Shown here one piece after another: positions 23,066 to 32,304 of a stretch of DNA of 64,000 nucleotides (position 1 is the stretch's first letter; each line of letters opens with the position of its first letter). This DNA comes from Mucilaginibacter endophyticus. Lineage in GTDB: Bacteria; Bacteroidota; Bacteroidia; Sphingobacteriales; Sphingobacteriaceae. The stretch lies in NCBI RefSeq assembly GCF_003351025.1, contig NZ_QPCG01000005.1, positions 87,932-151,931 of the forward strand, given 5' to 3'. The translations under genes and the position numbers were made by a program. Under the pieces are notes generated by a model. The model made no database searches. It saw nothing but the letters and a program-made list of their open reading frames with translations, and was not told where the DNA came from.

Positions 23066-25411
23066 TTACGGCTTCACCACACTCTTCACATACTTATCCA
23101 CACGTGCGTCTTTAATCACACCTTTCCAGTTTAAGCCGAAACCAAAATCATATTTATTGCCATTTTCGTCAACATAGCATTTCATATCATGTGGTACATC
23201 TTCAAACTGGGCTTCAACGGTTTTCATATCTATGGGCATTTGCAGCGGTAACAATGCCGATGGTTCTGCCTTGCCGGTCATGATATCAAGCGAAGCCTGG
23301 CCTTGAACGCCAAAATCAACAAAAATGGCGTTGGCATCTTTCTCAAATTCTGAAAATACCATCGGGTTGCTCATGTTAACAGATACAATAACCGGCTTGC
23401 CTTTCATTTTAGCATAGGTATCGGTAACCATAGCCAGATCCGTAATATTAATAGCTGTGCTTGATTTGCCTTTGTAGGTACGGTTGGTAAATTTCTCCAA
23501 CGGGTCGCCGCCTGCTATACTGGTCGCGCGGGCGTCGGTAGCGGTGTAGGTGCCATATTGCAGGTTAACGGGTACATATCCGGTTCCGCCGTTTTTAGCA
23601 TCGGCACTATTATAACCGCCACCGCTGTTGGGACTGGCTATAAATATCAGGGCATAATCGGCTTCATCCGGATTGTCTGTTACTTTGAAATACTTTTTAA
23701 CAGTTTCCATGTTTACCGGGTATTCCAGTTTTTCGGGAGTTTCCATCCCCAGGAAATTTCTGCCGGCAGGAGTAAATTTTTTAGGTACATACACAGTTTT
23801 GCCGCTTTGCAAAGGCAAAATGTTGGCCTTGTTTTTCAGCATCACTATCGATTTAAGCTGCGCTTGGTAACCGGCATCCATAAACTCGGGTTTACCAACA
23901 GTTTGTTTGGAAACTTCGGGTTCCAGGTATGGGTTTTCAAACAACCCTGTCCTGAAAATATTGCGTAGTAACCTCACTGCCGACTGCTCAAACCTGGCCC
24001 GCATAAATGCTTCGCCATGCTCTTTTACACCAATCTGGTAAGCTTCGGTAACCGGGGCTACCTCGTTATTGCCACCAAATTGGTCTACTCCGGCCATCAG
24101 CACCTTATAATGGCGTTGCGCTATGGAAAGTCCCTCAACGCCCCATGATTTGCCCGAAAGGAATGAATCAACCGTGGTTTCATCGCCGGTTACCAGCCAG
24201 TCGGTACAAACCACACCATCGTATTTGTATTTTTTACGGAGCAGGTCATTAATGATATACGAGTTATAGTTGTTGGCTACGTTTTCGTGATTTTTAACAT
24301 CCTGATTATAGGAGATGGTATAGTAAGGCATCACGGCGGCAGCCATACCGGTTTTACCGTTCAGTTTAAAAGCACCTTCGGTGAATGGGATCAGGTGTTG
24401 GTTAAAATTACTACCCGGATAAACCGCGTATTTACCATAAGCATAATGCGCATCGCGACCACCCTCACCTGCACCGCCACCCGGCCAGTGTTTAACCATG
24501 GCGTTTACGCTGTTATAACCCCAGCCATTTTTAATTTCTTTTTCCGCAGCCGAAGTCTGGAAGCCATCGATATAGGCTCGGGCCATATCGGCCGCCAATT
24601 GCGGATCTTCGCCAAAAGTACCGCTAACACGTGCCCAGCGCGGATCAGTCGCGATATCAACCTGCGGTGAAAGCGCTGTTGAAATGCCCAAAGCCCTGTA
24701 TTCCTGAGCTGCGATATGACCGAAGTTTTTAACCACTTCAGGGTCAAAGGTAGCGGCCAACCCAAGCGAGCCCGGCCACATGGAAATAGCGCCGCCCGCC
24801 CCTGCATTATATTCGGCTGTAGCTACTGTGCCGTGGCGAGGGTCGGAACTGTTATTGTTGGGAATACCCAGGCCCAGGCCTTCCACAAATGCCTGCGCGT
24901 TGTTGTTCCATTGTGCTGCAATTTCGGGGCTTTGTACCGATGTCACCAGCACATGCCTCACATTATCCTTTGCTAAAAACTGTTTCTGCTGATCAGATAG
25001 GTCAGATGCTTTAGCGCCGCTCTCGGCAAAAACTTTATTATTGTAAGTACCTGCGAATGGTCCGCCTGCCGCCGCCGGGATAGGCTGGTGGCGGCTGTAC
25101 AACATTAGCCCGGCAATTTGCTCAACACTCATTTTTGAGGCAAGGTCTTTAGCCCGTTCATCAACCGGCAAACGCCAGTCTTCATATTTATCCAGCTTAC
25201 CGTTCTTGTTCAGGTCTTTAAAAGCGAAACCGTCAACAGTTAATATTTTTACGCCGGATGTGCTGGCATAGCCCAGGTTTTGACCTCCGGTATTGGTAAC
25301 AAAAGCAATATCACCTGCTTTTCTTTCTGTCCATTTGTTTTGTGCGATAGCTGCAGTTGCGGGCAACAGGGCCAGCAGGGTTATCAGTTTAATTGGTTTG
25401 GCCATGATCAT
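23066..25411 (-). CDS. Glycoside hydrolase family 3 protein (first of pair)
   Basis: This 781-aa secreted GH3 enzyme has a signal peptide ending AIAQ. Family signatures include GWGYNSVNAMVKHWPGGGAG, the KH/WPG catalytic-domain block, and CTDWLVTGDETT with Asp404 as the likely nucleophile. The C-terminal half has a second GH3 domain; an Fn3-like domain is not obvious. The nucleophile lies later than in classic BglX because of an N-terminal extension with an EF-hand-like DLNKNGKLDKYED (about 68-80), probably a calcium site. Substrate is likely a beta-glucoside or beta-xyloside; it cannot be set from sequence. The start may be 25411 or the second Met at 25405. It is 60 bp behind the second GH3 gene on the same strand. 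Confidence 0.88.
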   Translation of the reverse strand: MIMAKPIKLITLLALLPATAAIAQNKWTERKAGDIAFVTNTGGQNLGYASTSGVKILTVDGFAFKDLNKNGKLDKYEDWRLPVDERAKDLASKMSVEQIAGLMLYSRHQPIPAAAGGPFAGTYNNKVFAESGAKASDLSDQQKQFLAKDNVRHVLVTSVQSPEIAAQWNNNAQAFVEGLGLGIPNNNSSDPRHGTVATAEYNAGAGGAISMWPGSLGLAATFDPEVVKNFGHIAAQEYRALGISTALSPQVDIATDPRWARVSGTFGEDPQLAADMARAYIDGFQTSAAEKEIKNGWGYNSVNAMVKHWPGGGAGEGGRDAHYAYGKYAVYPGSNFNQHLIPFTEGAFKLNGKTGMAAAVMPYYTISYNQDVKNHENVANNYNSYIINDLLRKKYKYDGVVCTDWLVTGDETTVDSFLSGKSWGVEGLSIAQRHYKVLMAGVDQFGGNNEVAPVTEAYQIGVKEHGEAFMRARFEQSAVRLLRNIFRTGLFENPYLEPEVSKQTVGKPEFMDAGYQAQLKSIVMLKNKANILPLQSGKTVYVPKKFTPAGRNFLGMETPEKLEYPVNMETVKKYFKVTDNPDEADYALIFIASPNSGGGYNSADAKNGGTGYVPVNLQYGTYTATDARATSIAGGDPLEKFTNRTYKGKSSTAINITDLAMVTDTYAKMKGKPVIVSVNMSNPMVFSEFEKDANAIFVDFGVQGQASLDIMTGKAEPSALLPLQMPIDMKTVEAQFEDVPHDMKCYVDENGNKYDFGFGLNWKGVIKDARVDKYVKSVVKP

Positions 25412-25471
25412 TCATGATTCAGGTTAAAGAAAAAAGCCCCTGCAAAAAATATTGCAGAGGCCGGGTTGGTT

Positions 25472-27856
25472 TTACTTTAGTTTTAGTTCGTTTATGGTTT
25501 GTTGAGGCACCAGTGCCTTGTTTACTTTTTCGACAGTGATATCTTTAGCCAGGCTAAAAGATGCGGTTTCTTCTATTTTGCGTGATGATGAACCTATTTT
25601 CACTTTGTAGCTTCCTTGGTCGGCTATCCAGGCTTCCCTGTCGGTATAAAACGAAGCCAGGTCGGATGCCTTTATGGTAAATGTTAATGTTTGCGATTGT
25701 CCTGGAGCCAGCAGTTTGGTTTTGCCGAAAGCTTTCAACTCATCCTCCGGTTTATCCAGGTCTTTTTTAGGGGCTGCAATATATAACTGTACAACCTCTT
25801 TACCTGCTACATCGCCGGTATTTTTAACAGTTACGGTTGCGGTGATTACGTTTTTGAAAACCTTTGAGCTTAGCTTCAGATCGCTGAATTTAAAGTTGGT
25901 GTATGACAAGCCATAACCAAACTCATAAGCCGGTGTAACTTTAGCTGCATCATAATAACGGTAGCCTACGTAAATACCCTCTTCATAAATAACCTGCGTA
26001 GGCTTGCCCTCGGGTGTGCCGGGAAAGTTATTTGCAGATGGAACGTCTTTATAATCGGCAGGGAATGTGGTTGCCAGTTTGCCCGATGGGTTTACTTTGC
26101 CGCTCAATACATCGGCAATAGCATTACCGGCTTCCAAACCGGGCTGCCAGGCCAGCAAAACACCGTCAACCTTATCGCGCCATGCGGTAACATCCACTAC
26201 GCCGCCTATGTTAAGCACAACAATTACCTTTTTGCCTTTGGCATGGAAAGCATTGGCAACACTATTGATCAACCCTTTTTCGGCATCATTTAAATAATAA
26301 TCACTTTCCAGTTTGCGATCTGCACCTTCGCCCGCGTTACGGCCAATGGTGATCAGTGCTTCATCTGCCCCATTAGCTTCTTCGGCAACAATGGTGTTCA
26401 CATCCATTTCAGGAATAGGGGCCGGATGATCGAAAAAGTTTTTAGGTTTTGGCTGTTTGGCCTTCATATCAGTAAGATACGCTTTATAATTATTGGAAAG
26501 CGTTTCCTGCAGTTTAAAATTAGCATTGGCTAAACCTTGCATTAACGAAATGGTGTAGGCCTTGTTCACATCGCCGCTGCCAGTGCCGCCCGCGATAATA
26601 TCATAAGGGGTATTGCCAAATACGGCTATCCTCTTACCGGCACCAAACGGCAAAGCATGATCTTCATTTTTTAACAACACCATACCCTGCGCGGCTGCCT
26701 CACGTGCTACAGCAGCATGCGCGGTCAAGTCAGGGGCATCAGAGTATTTATATTTTTTGAAGGTTGGCGATTGAACTATCACATTCAGGATACGCTCTAC
26801 ATTGGCATCAAGTTGTTGGGCGCTAAGTGTGCCATCTTTAACTGCGGCAACTATAGCTTCAGATTGGGTTGGATTACCCGGCATCAGCAAGTCGTTACCG
26901 GCTTTCATTTGGGCAACTGCATCCTTTCCGCCAAACCAATCGGTCATAACGAAGCCTTTAAAACCCCATTCTTTTTTAAGGATGGTGGTAAGCAGGTCGC
27001 GCCTTTCGGAGGTAAAAGTGCCGTTCAGTTTGTTGTATGACGACATCACCGTCCATGGCTGTGCTTTTTTAACCGCTATCTCGAAACCACGTAAATACAG
27101 CTCGCGCATGGCACGCTCAGTTACTATGGTATTGATGGAGTTGCGGTTGGTTTCCTGGTTATTGGCAGCATAGTGCTTAATAGAAGTGCCTACTCCGTTC
27201 GATTCGATACCGTTAACAATGGCCGCGGTCATGCTCCCAGCCACAAGGGGATCTTCAGAGTAATATTCAAAATTACGGCCACCAAGCGGGTTCCGATGAA
27301 TGTTCATGCCCGGTGCAAGTAAAATATCCACACCGTATTCGCGCACCTCGTTACCAAAGGCAACGCCTACTTTATTTACAAGCTGCGTATCCCAGGTTGA
27401 GGCCAGCAAAGTAGCTACCGGGAACGCCGTAGCATAATAAGTTTTTGATTTATCGCCATTGCGGATAGGCTCGATTCTTAAACCGGCAGGCCCATCGGAT
27501 ACCGTGATTGACGGAATCCCTAAACGGGCAATAGCATGGGTACGGCCGGCAGCTCCGGGAACTTTTTCGGGAATATTATAAGCGTCGGGGTCAGACGGAG
27601 GTAATTTAAAGCCGCCAATATCTATCGGCTCGTTCTTTTTATCTTTTGAGGGCGGTGGCACTCCGGGCATTTTAAAACCCATCCCCACAACCAGTTTCGA
27701 TTTTTCTTCGAGTGTCATGGCCGCGACAACCTGTTTGATGTTAGTCGCGCTTAGTTGCGGTGCCGGGGCTTTACTTTGGGCTTGTGCTGCCTGGTGGATG
27801 CCACCGGCAAGCAAAACACCTGCCCAAGCAACGTGTAATTTGTAGCTCATTCTCAT
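25472..27856 (-). CDS. Glycoside hydrolase family 3, beta-glucosidase-like (second of pair)
   Basis: This 794-aa secreted enzyme has a signal peptide (MRMSYKLHVAWAGVLLAGGI, ending AAQAQ). It shows a complete BglX-like order: (alpha/beta)8 domain with SDGPAGLR, KHYAANNQE, and nucleophile Asp306 in GFVMTDWFGG; then the alpha/beta sandwich domain; then a C-terminal fibronectin type III-like domain (about 690-760, VKNTGDVAGKEVVQLYI). It likely releases glucose from beta-linked glucosides in the periplasm. Two Met codons at 27856 and 27850 are possible starts. It is first in a two-gene unit with the other GH3, suggesting cooperative breakdown of a plant-type oligosaccharide. Confidence 0.9.
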   Translation of the reverse strand: MRMSYKLHVAWAGVLLAGGIHQAAQAQSKAPAPQLSATNIKQVVAAMTLEEKSKLVVGMGFKMPGVPPPSKDKKNEPIDIGGFKLPPSDPDAYNIPEKVPGAAGRTHAIARLGIPSITVSDGPAGLRIEPIRNGDKSKTYYATAFPVATLLASTWDTQLVNKVGVAFGNEVREYGVDILLAPGMNIHRNPLGGRNFEYYSEDPLVAGSMTAAIVNGIESNGVGTSIKHYAANNQETNRNSINTIVTERAMRELYLRGFEIAVKKAQPWTVMSSYNKLNGTFTSERRDLLTTILKKEWGFKGFVMTDWFGGKDAVAQMKAGNDLLMPGNPTQSEAIVAAVKDGTLSAQQLDANVERILNVIVQSPTFKKYKYSDAPDLTAHAAVAREAAAQGMVLLKNEDHALPFGAGKRIAVFGNTPYDIIAGGTGSGDVNKAYTISLMQGLANANFKLQETLSNNYKAYLTDMKAKQPKPKNFFDHPAPIPEMDVNTIVAEEANGADEALITIGRNAGEGADRKLESDYYLNDAEKGLINSVANAFHAKGKKVIVVLNIGGVVDVTAWRDKVDGVLLAWQPGLEAGNAIADVLSGKVNPSGKLATTFPADYKDVPSANNFPGTPEGKPTQVIYEEGIYVGYRYYDAAKVTPAYEFGYGLSYTNFKFSDLKLSSKVFKNVITATVTVKNTGDVAGKEVVQLYIAAPKKDLDKPEDELKAFGKTKLLAPGQSQTLTFTIKASDLASFYTDREAWIADQGSYKVKIGSSSRKIEETASFSLAKDITVEKVNKALVPQQTINELKLK

Positions 27857-28048
27857 GTTTAAAAATTAAATAGGTTAAAGGGGCTAATTGGTAATAACGA
27901 CAATTTGGTTATGTTCTTTGTGTCATTATTACACAATAGTAAAAATTAAGTTTTACAATAGCAAGTTTTATCGATGAATGAATGAAGAATACAGATGGGA
28001 AGAGGAAATGGGACGATAAAATGGGGGAATGATAAGTTTTAAACTGCC
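27857..28048. other. Promoter-bearing AT-rich region upstream of GH3 pair
   Basis: This region holds the leader and presumably the promoter of the minus-strand GH3 unit, followed by low-complexity A/G-rich sequence. I could not place a confident TAnnTTTG box, and there is no coding ORF. Confidence 0.4.
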
Positions 28049-28136
28049 TGTCATTCTGAGCGATAGCGAAGAATCTTCTTCAAGATGCGGGCCTGTTATG
28101 CAAGGTGAAGAAGATGCTTCGTTCCTCAGCATGACA
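28049..28136. repeat. Family B inverted-repeat element (full copy)
   Basis: The left end TGTCATTCTGAG...CGAAGAATCTTCTT pairs with the right end AAGAAGATGCTTCGTTCCTC...ATGACA, with small internal differences. Its right half recurs alone at 166-196. The TGTCATnCTGAG ends are shared with family A, so the two families may be variants of one element. Confidence 0.65.
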
Positions 28137-28140
28137 AACT

Positions 28141-28232
28141 AAAAAATGGGTGAGCCTGTCGAAGCATAGCAGGTAGGGCCTCTGCGCGCGACCCTTCGAC
28201 AAGCTCAGGGTGACAGCCCCGCATCTAACAAG
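28141..28232 (-). repeat. Family A element, inverted copy
   Basis: Read on the minus strand, this carries the same sequence order as the copies at 12-110 and 42340-42440: TTAGATG, then TGTCACCCTGAGC, TTGTCGAAGG, GCGCGCAGAGGCC, TGCTTCGAC, and a T-run. It lies directly beside a family B copy. Confidence 0.65.
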
Positions 28233-28560
28233 TTGGAAGAAGCACGTTTTCCGCGGCAGATCAGCTTCGGGTGAAAACGTGCAGAACAATGCGGGGAATG
28301 TGCGGCTGCAGGGGCATAGCAAGTTTTTGCAGAAGCAGGGGTGAGTGGGGATCGGGGCAAAATAATTGCAGCCCGTGGTTCTGTTCGTTTTGCACGGGCA
28401 AAGGCCGTGTGGTGGAATTGAGCGACTGGCTGAGGGCAAAGAAGCCTTTCTGCTGCAAGCCTTTTTGGGTACTTTTGTGGCGACAAAAGTACCTGGCCCT
28501 CGCGCGGCCAAGAGCGCGACGATGTAAGTTTATTACAACGATAGTCGTTACCAGCCTTTG
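28233..28560. repeat. GC-rich non-genic tract with hairpins
   Basis: This 330-bp tract has short ORFs on both strands that are rich in Cys, Trp, Arg and Ser and look non-coding. Two perfect hairpins stand out: GCACGTTTTC (28242) with GAAAACGTGC (to 28282), and GGTACTTTTGT with ACAAAAGTACC (28468-28493, 4-nt loop). I recall similar tracts in other Bacteroidota intergenic regions, so a dispersed repeat is likely. The remainder up to recO (28561-28625) shows nothing. Confidence 0.5.
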
Positions 28561-28625
28561 TGCGATTGCTTCGCAATGACGCTTGTTAATGGTAAGCGAA
28601 TTTAACGCTCAATGAAGTCGGCCCC

Positions 28626-29351
28626 TTACGCCAACACTTCTTCCAGCACATCGGCCGACTTGATATTGCCAAAGCCTTCAATGTGCATGGCATAATATTC
28701 AAGCAGCTTTTGAACCAGGTAGCGGCGTTCATCATTACTTAGCTTAAGCTGGTTCATGTCTTCAAAGCCCGTTTGTAGTACTAATGCAAAATTCCGGGTG
28801 TGCGGGGGCGAGAGATATGAAATACTTTCGGGCTTATAACGGGTGAATTGCCCATTTTTTATGTCGAAATAATCAGCTTCGTCGGCCATGTAGCGGTCGG
28901 GGTAAAAGCCGAGGTAGCGGGTTAGGCGGGTTAAAAATACCAGGTGAAAGTTGGCCACGCTTTCGGTTTGATGATCGAGCCATTCAATGGCGCTGAAAAC
29001 AAAATCGAACAGGTTTTCATCCGGCGATTGCTGCTTGATGGCTTTATACAGCACCTCGTTCAAAAATATGGCAATGCAGCTTTTAATGACATCGTAAGGA
29101 ATGCTAAGTAGCACGGGCGCGTTTTTGAGTTCGGAAATACGCTGCACACTGCCGGTATTTTTGTGGTAAACTACCAGATCCAGCAGGTGAAGGGGCTGCA
29201 GCATATTCCTGCCGATCTTAGCTTTGGGTTTTTTAGCGCCATTGATAATGTACGATTGCAAGCCGAACTTTTCGGTAAAGATCTGCACAATTACGCTGCT
29301 TTCGCCGTAATCGGTAGCTCTGAATATAATGCCGCGGGTTTTATGCAGCAT
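28626..29351 (-). CDS. recO: DNA repair protein RecO
   Basis: This 241-aa RecO works with RecF and RecR to load RecA on gapped DNA. It has an N-terminal OB fold (starts MLHKTRGIIFRATDYGESS; the GESSVIVQIFTEKFG block is typical) and a helical C-terminal domain. The four-Cys zinc motif found in some RecO proteins is absent, as is common in Bacteroidota. The 5' end overlaps the following diacylglycerol-kinase-like gene by 11 bp on the same strand, so they are likely co-transcribed. Confidence 0.9.
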   Translation of the reverse strand: MLHKTRGIIFRATDYGESSVIVQIFTEKFGLQSYIINGAKKPKAKIGRNMLQPLHLLDLVVYHKNTGSVQRISELKNAPVLLSIPYDVIKSCIAIFLNEVLYKAIKQQSPDENLFDFVFSAIEWLDHQTESVANFHLVFLTRLTRYLGFYPDRYMADEADYFDIKNGQFTRYKPESISYLSPPHTRNFALVLQTGFEDMNQLKLSNDERRYLVQKLLEYYAMHIEGFGNIKSADVLEEVLA

Positions 29352-29712
29352 GGCTTCCTAAGGCTAAAATGATCTTCGGTAAAAAAATCATGGCCCCTGT
29401 TATCAGCGCGAATAAGGCTGCTATAACAACGGCACCGGCAGCTACATCTTTTACGCGACCGGCTTTCTCATTGTATGTCGGCGAAACAAGATCGGTCAAC
29501 GTTTCGAGCGAGGTGTTAAGTAATTCGGCAATAAGCACAATGGCTATGCTGATCATGAGCCAAAGCCATTCGGCGGTTGAGATTCGGAACAGGAAACCCA
29601 GGATTATGGCTATTGTACCGGCCACCAAATGAAACCTGAAATTAGGCTGAGTATGAGCCGCGTATCCTAAACCCTTAAACGCAAACCCAAAACTGCGTAT
29701 CAACCTTTTCAT
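29341..29712 (-). CDS. Diacylglycerol kinase family integral membrane protein
   Basis: This 123-aa inner-membrane kinase has three hydrophobic segments and the DgkA signatures ELLNTSLETLTD (Glu and Asn of the active site) and KAGRVKDVAAGAVVI. The family phosphorylates diacylglycerol or, in Gram-positive bacteria, undecaprenol; which one is used here cannot be told. I chose the ATG at 29712 (MKRLIRSFGFAFKG). A TTG at 29718 would add two residues. It overlaps recO by 11 bp. Confidence 0.88.
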   Translation of the reverse strand: MKRLIRSFGFAFKGLGYAAHTQPNFRFHLVAGTIAIILGFLFRISTAEWLWLMISIAIVLIAELLNTSLETLTDLVSPTYNEKAGRVKDVAAGAVVIAALFALITGAMIFLPKIILALGSHAA

Positions 29713-29831
29713 GCCCAAAAATACAAAGTTTAGCTATAAATACAGCCAACCGCATGATGGGCCTTGTAAACTGCCCGTTAACTCTTTGTCACATTATCAC
29801 TATCAGTAATAGGCAGATAGCGCATTTTTCG

Positions 29832-29839
29832 TAGTTTTG
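29832..29839 (+). promoter_or_regulatory. -7 promoter element of the MMPL exporter gene
   Basis: TAGTTTTG is an exact TAnnTTTG box, 28 bp before the ATG. A clear -33 partner is not seen. Confidence 0.4.
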
Positions 29840-29867
29840 CGCCTCTCTTTTACATATCACGTTAATA

Positions 29868-32207
29868 ATGTTCTGGAAACATATAGCTTCTGCACTTCTT
29901 AAAAACAGGCTCATAATTTTTATTTGCGTTTTGGCGCTAAGCGCCTTTATGGGCTACGAAGCTTCAAAAGTAAAGATCACTTTTAACGGTGGTAAGGTGC
30001 TTCCGGTTACCGATTCGGCTTTTATCCGTTATGCCGAGTTTAAGAAAACTTTCGGGCAGGACGCTTCATCGATGGTTATCGGTATTAAGTCGCCTAATAT
30101 TTTTGATAAGGATGTTTTTAACGACTGGTACCAGATTGGCGAACAACTAAAGAAAGTAAAAGGGATTAAAGCAGTGATTTCGGCTGCCAATATCTACAAT
30201 CTGCAAAAGGATACCCTTCAGCATAAATTTGTATTAAAACCATTAGTTACCGGTGCGCTGCAAACCACCGCGGCTGTTGATAGTGTAAAGCAACAGCTTA
30301 CATCCATGCCTTTTTACAAAGGACTGATTGTAAGCAACGATGGTCAGAGTACCCTGATGGCAATTACTTTTGATGATAAAATTATCAATACGCCGTTTCG
30401 CGTACCTATTATTAAAAAGATTAATGAGCTTGGACAGGCATTTGAAAAGAAACATCATATCACGGTACATTACTCGGGCCTGCCGCTTATCCGTACCGTG
30501 GTTGGCGATCTGGTAGCTCATGAGTTTTCATTATTCCTGAGCCTTTCGGTTATTATTACCGCGCTCATTTTACTGCTGTTTTTCCGTTCGGTATTCCCGG
30601 TTATTTTCCCGGTACTGATTGTGATATTGGGTGTGATATTCAGTTTGGGCGTGTTACAGATGATGCATTACGAAATGACACTGTTAACTGGTATCATCCC
30701 GCCGCTTATTGTAGTTATCGGGATCCCGAATTGTGTATTCATCCTCAATAAATATTTTCATGAGTATGGCATCAGCCAAAATAAAATGGCAGCTTTAGAA
30801 GTAGCTGTTGAGCGTGCAGGTATCACCACTTTTATAGCCAACGTTACTACTGCCATAGGTTTTGGCGTGTTATGCTTTACCAACAGCGAACTGCTTACCC
30901 AGTTCGGCCTCATTGCTTCAATAGGTATTATGGGCACTTTTGCATTGAGCCTTATTTTAGTGCCTATTATCTTCAGCTTTCTGCCTGCACCAAAGGCAAG
31001 CCAAACCGGTATTAAAGACAGTAAACTGATGGATGGCCTGCTGGCCACTTTAGATAAACTGGTGCATACCAAACGTAAAACTATTTATTTAACCACAGCT
31101 ATATTGGTGGTTATTGCCATTGTTGGCATGGTCAGGATCAATATTAATGGTTATGTAGTGGATGATTTGCCCCAAAGTAATAATACCCTGCACGATCTTA
31201 AATTTTTTGAGTCGAATTTTAACGGGGTTTTGCCGCTGGAAGTTAGTATCGATACGAAACGCAAAAACGGAGTAATGAACCTGGCTACTATCCGCAAGGT
31301 AGAGAAGCTGGAAAAACTGATCTCCTCCTACCCAGAATTCAGCCGTTCGGTATCATTAATCCAGGTGTTGAAATTTAGTACCCAGGCATTTTATGGCGGC
31401 AATCCTGAGTATTACCGTTTGCCTGATGGGTTGGAGCAAAACTTTATCCTCAACTATGCCGGAAACTCGGGCAAAGGAACCAGCGGCCTGCTGAAAACCT
31501 ATCTTGACAGCACACATCGTGTAACCCGCGTTACTTTTGAAATGGTTGACGCCGGTTCAAAAAAAATGAATACCGTACTGGCTGAATTACAGCCACGTAT
31601 CGATTCTATTTTTAACCCAAAGAAATACCATGTTGAGCTTACCGGCTCGAGCATCATATTTATAAAGGGTACCAACTATTTGTTGAAAAACCTTTACGAA
31701 AGCCTGGCCTGGGCCATTGTGCTTATCGCGGGCGTGATGTGGATTCTTTTCCGCGGCATAAAAATGATTGCCATATCATTGGTACCTAACATCATTCCGC
31801 TGGTGATAACAGCAGGTATCATGGGCTTTTTCGGTATCCCGCTTAAGCCATCAACCATATTGATTTTCAGCATAGCGATGGGGATCTCATCCGATCAGAC
31901 CATTTATTTCATCACCCGTTACAGGCACGAGCTACGTCATAGCAAAAAAAGCATCTCGAAAATAGTTTCGGATACCATTCGTGAAACCGGGGTGAGCATG
32001 ATCTTTATTGCTACAGTATTGTTTTTCGGTTTCGGCATCTTCGCGATATCAAAATTTGGCGGTACAGTTGCATTAGGCGTATTACTTTCTATTACCCTGC
32101 TGGTGGCCATGATCAGCAACCTGACTTTGCTACCTGCGTTTTTACTTTCGCTTGAAGGCGGAGTTGACCGGGACAAGATCAAAGGCCCAGATATTGATGA
32201 AGCCTGA
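29868..32207 (+). CDS. RND/MMPL family transporter
   Basis: This 779-aa inner-membrane protein is a member of the RND superfamily (MMPL/hydrophobe exporter type). It has the standard twofold plan: TM1 (about 14-30), a periplasmic loop, TM2-6 (about 222-370, with the SSD-like cluster), TM7 (about 403-423), a second loop, and TM8-12 (about 625-765). Both halves carry the family PGIPI/MGISSDQTIYFITRYR region, whose acidic residues drive proton antiport. No membrane-fusion or outer-membrane partner gene is adjacent. Substrate is unknown; lipids or hopanoid-like compounds are typical of this subfamily. Confidence 0.88.
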   Translation: MFWKHIASALLKNRLIIFICVLALSAFMGYEASKVKITFNGGKVLPVTDSAFIRYAEFKKTFGQDASSMVIGIKSPNIFDKDVFNDWYQIGEQLKKVKGIKAVISAANIYNLQKDTLQHKFVLKPLVTGALQTTAAVDSVKQQLTSMPFYKGLIVSNDGQSTLMAITFDDKIINTPFRVPIIKKINELGQAFEKKHHITVHYSGLPLIRTVVGDLVAHEFSLFLSLSVIITALILLLFFRSVFPVIFPVLIVILGVIFSLGVLQMMHYEMTLLTGIIPPLIVVIGIPNCVFILNKYFHEYGISQNKMAALEVAVERAGITTFIANVTTAIGFGVLCFTNSELLTQFGLIASIGIMGTFALSLILVPIIFSFLPAPKASQTGIKDSKLMDGLLATLDKLVHTKRKTIYLTTAILVVIAIVGMVRININGYVVDDLPQSNNTLHDLKFFESNFNGVLPLEVSIDTKRKNGVMNLATIRKVEKLEKLISSYPEFSRSVSLIQVLKFSTQAFYGGNPEYYRLPDGLEQNFILNYAGNSGKGTSGLLKTYLDSTHRVTRVTFEMVDAGSKKMNTVLAELQPRIDSIFNPKKYHVELTGSSIIFIKGTNYLLKNLYESLAWAIVLIAGVMWILFRGIKMIAISLVPNIIPLVITAGIMGFFGIPLKPSTILIFSIAMGISSDQTIYFITRYRHELRHSKKSISKIVSDTIRETGVSMIFIATVLFFGFGIFAISKFGGTVALGVLLSITLLVAMISNLTLLPAFLLSLEGGVDRDKIKGPDIDEA

Positions 32208-32214
32208 TAGAGGA

Positions 32215-32304
32215 GCTTAAAGCCGAAAGCTAAAGGCTTAAAGCTTTTTAGGCAAGAAGCATCGTGCTAACTCCCCCTTTAGGGGCCCAGGGGGCGTGGG
32301 CTAA
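32215..32304. repeat. Repeat tract overlapping a gene end
   Basis: Bases 32215-32248 hold AGCTTAAAGCCGAAAGCT-type units like those at 2174-2270. Bases 32266-32304 hold a palindrome, GCTAACTCCCCCTTTAGGGG paired with CCCAGGGGGCGTGGGCTAAC in part, that covers the last eight codons and stop of the minus-strand gene ending at 32279. Confidence 0.55.

Noticed and set aside
28080..28579. Several ORFs on both strands between the GH3 unit and recO
   Set aside because: They overlap each other and repeat elements, have Cys/Arg/Ser-heavy composition and no domain. Treated as repeat DNA.
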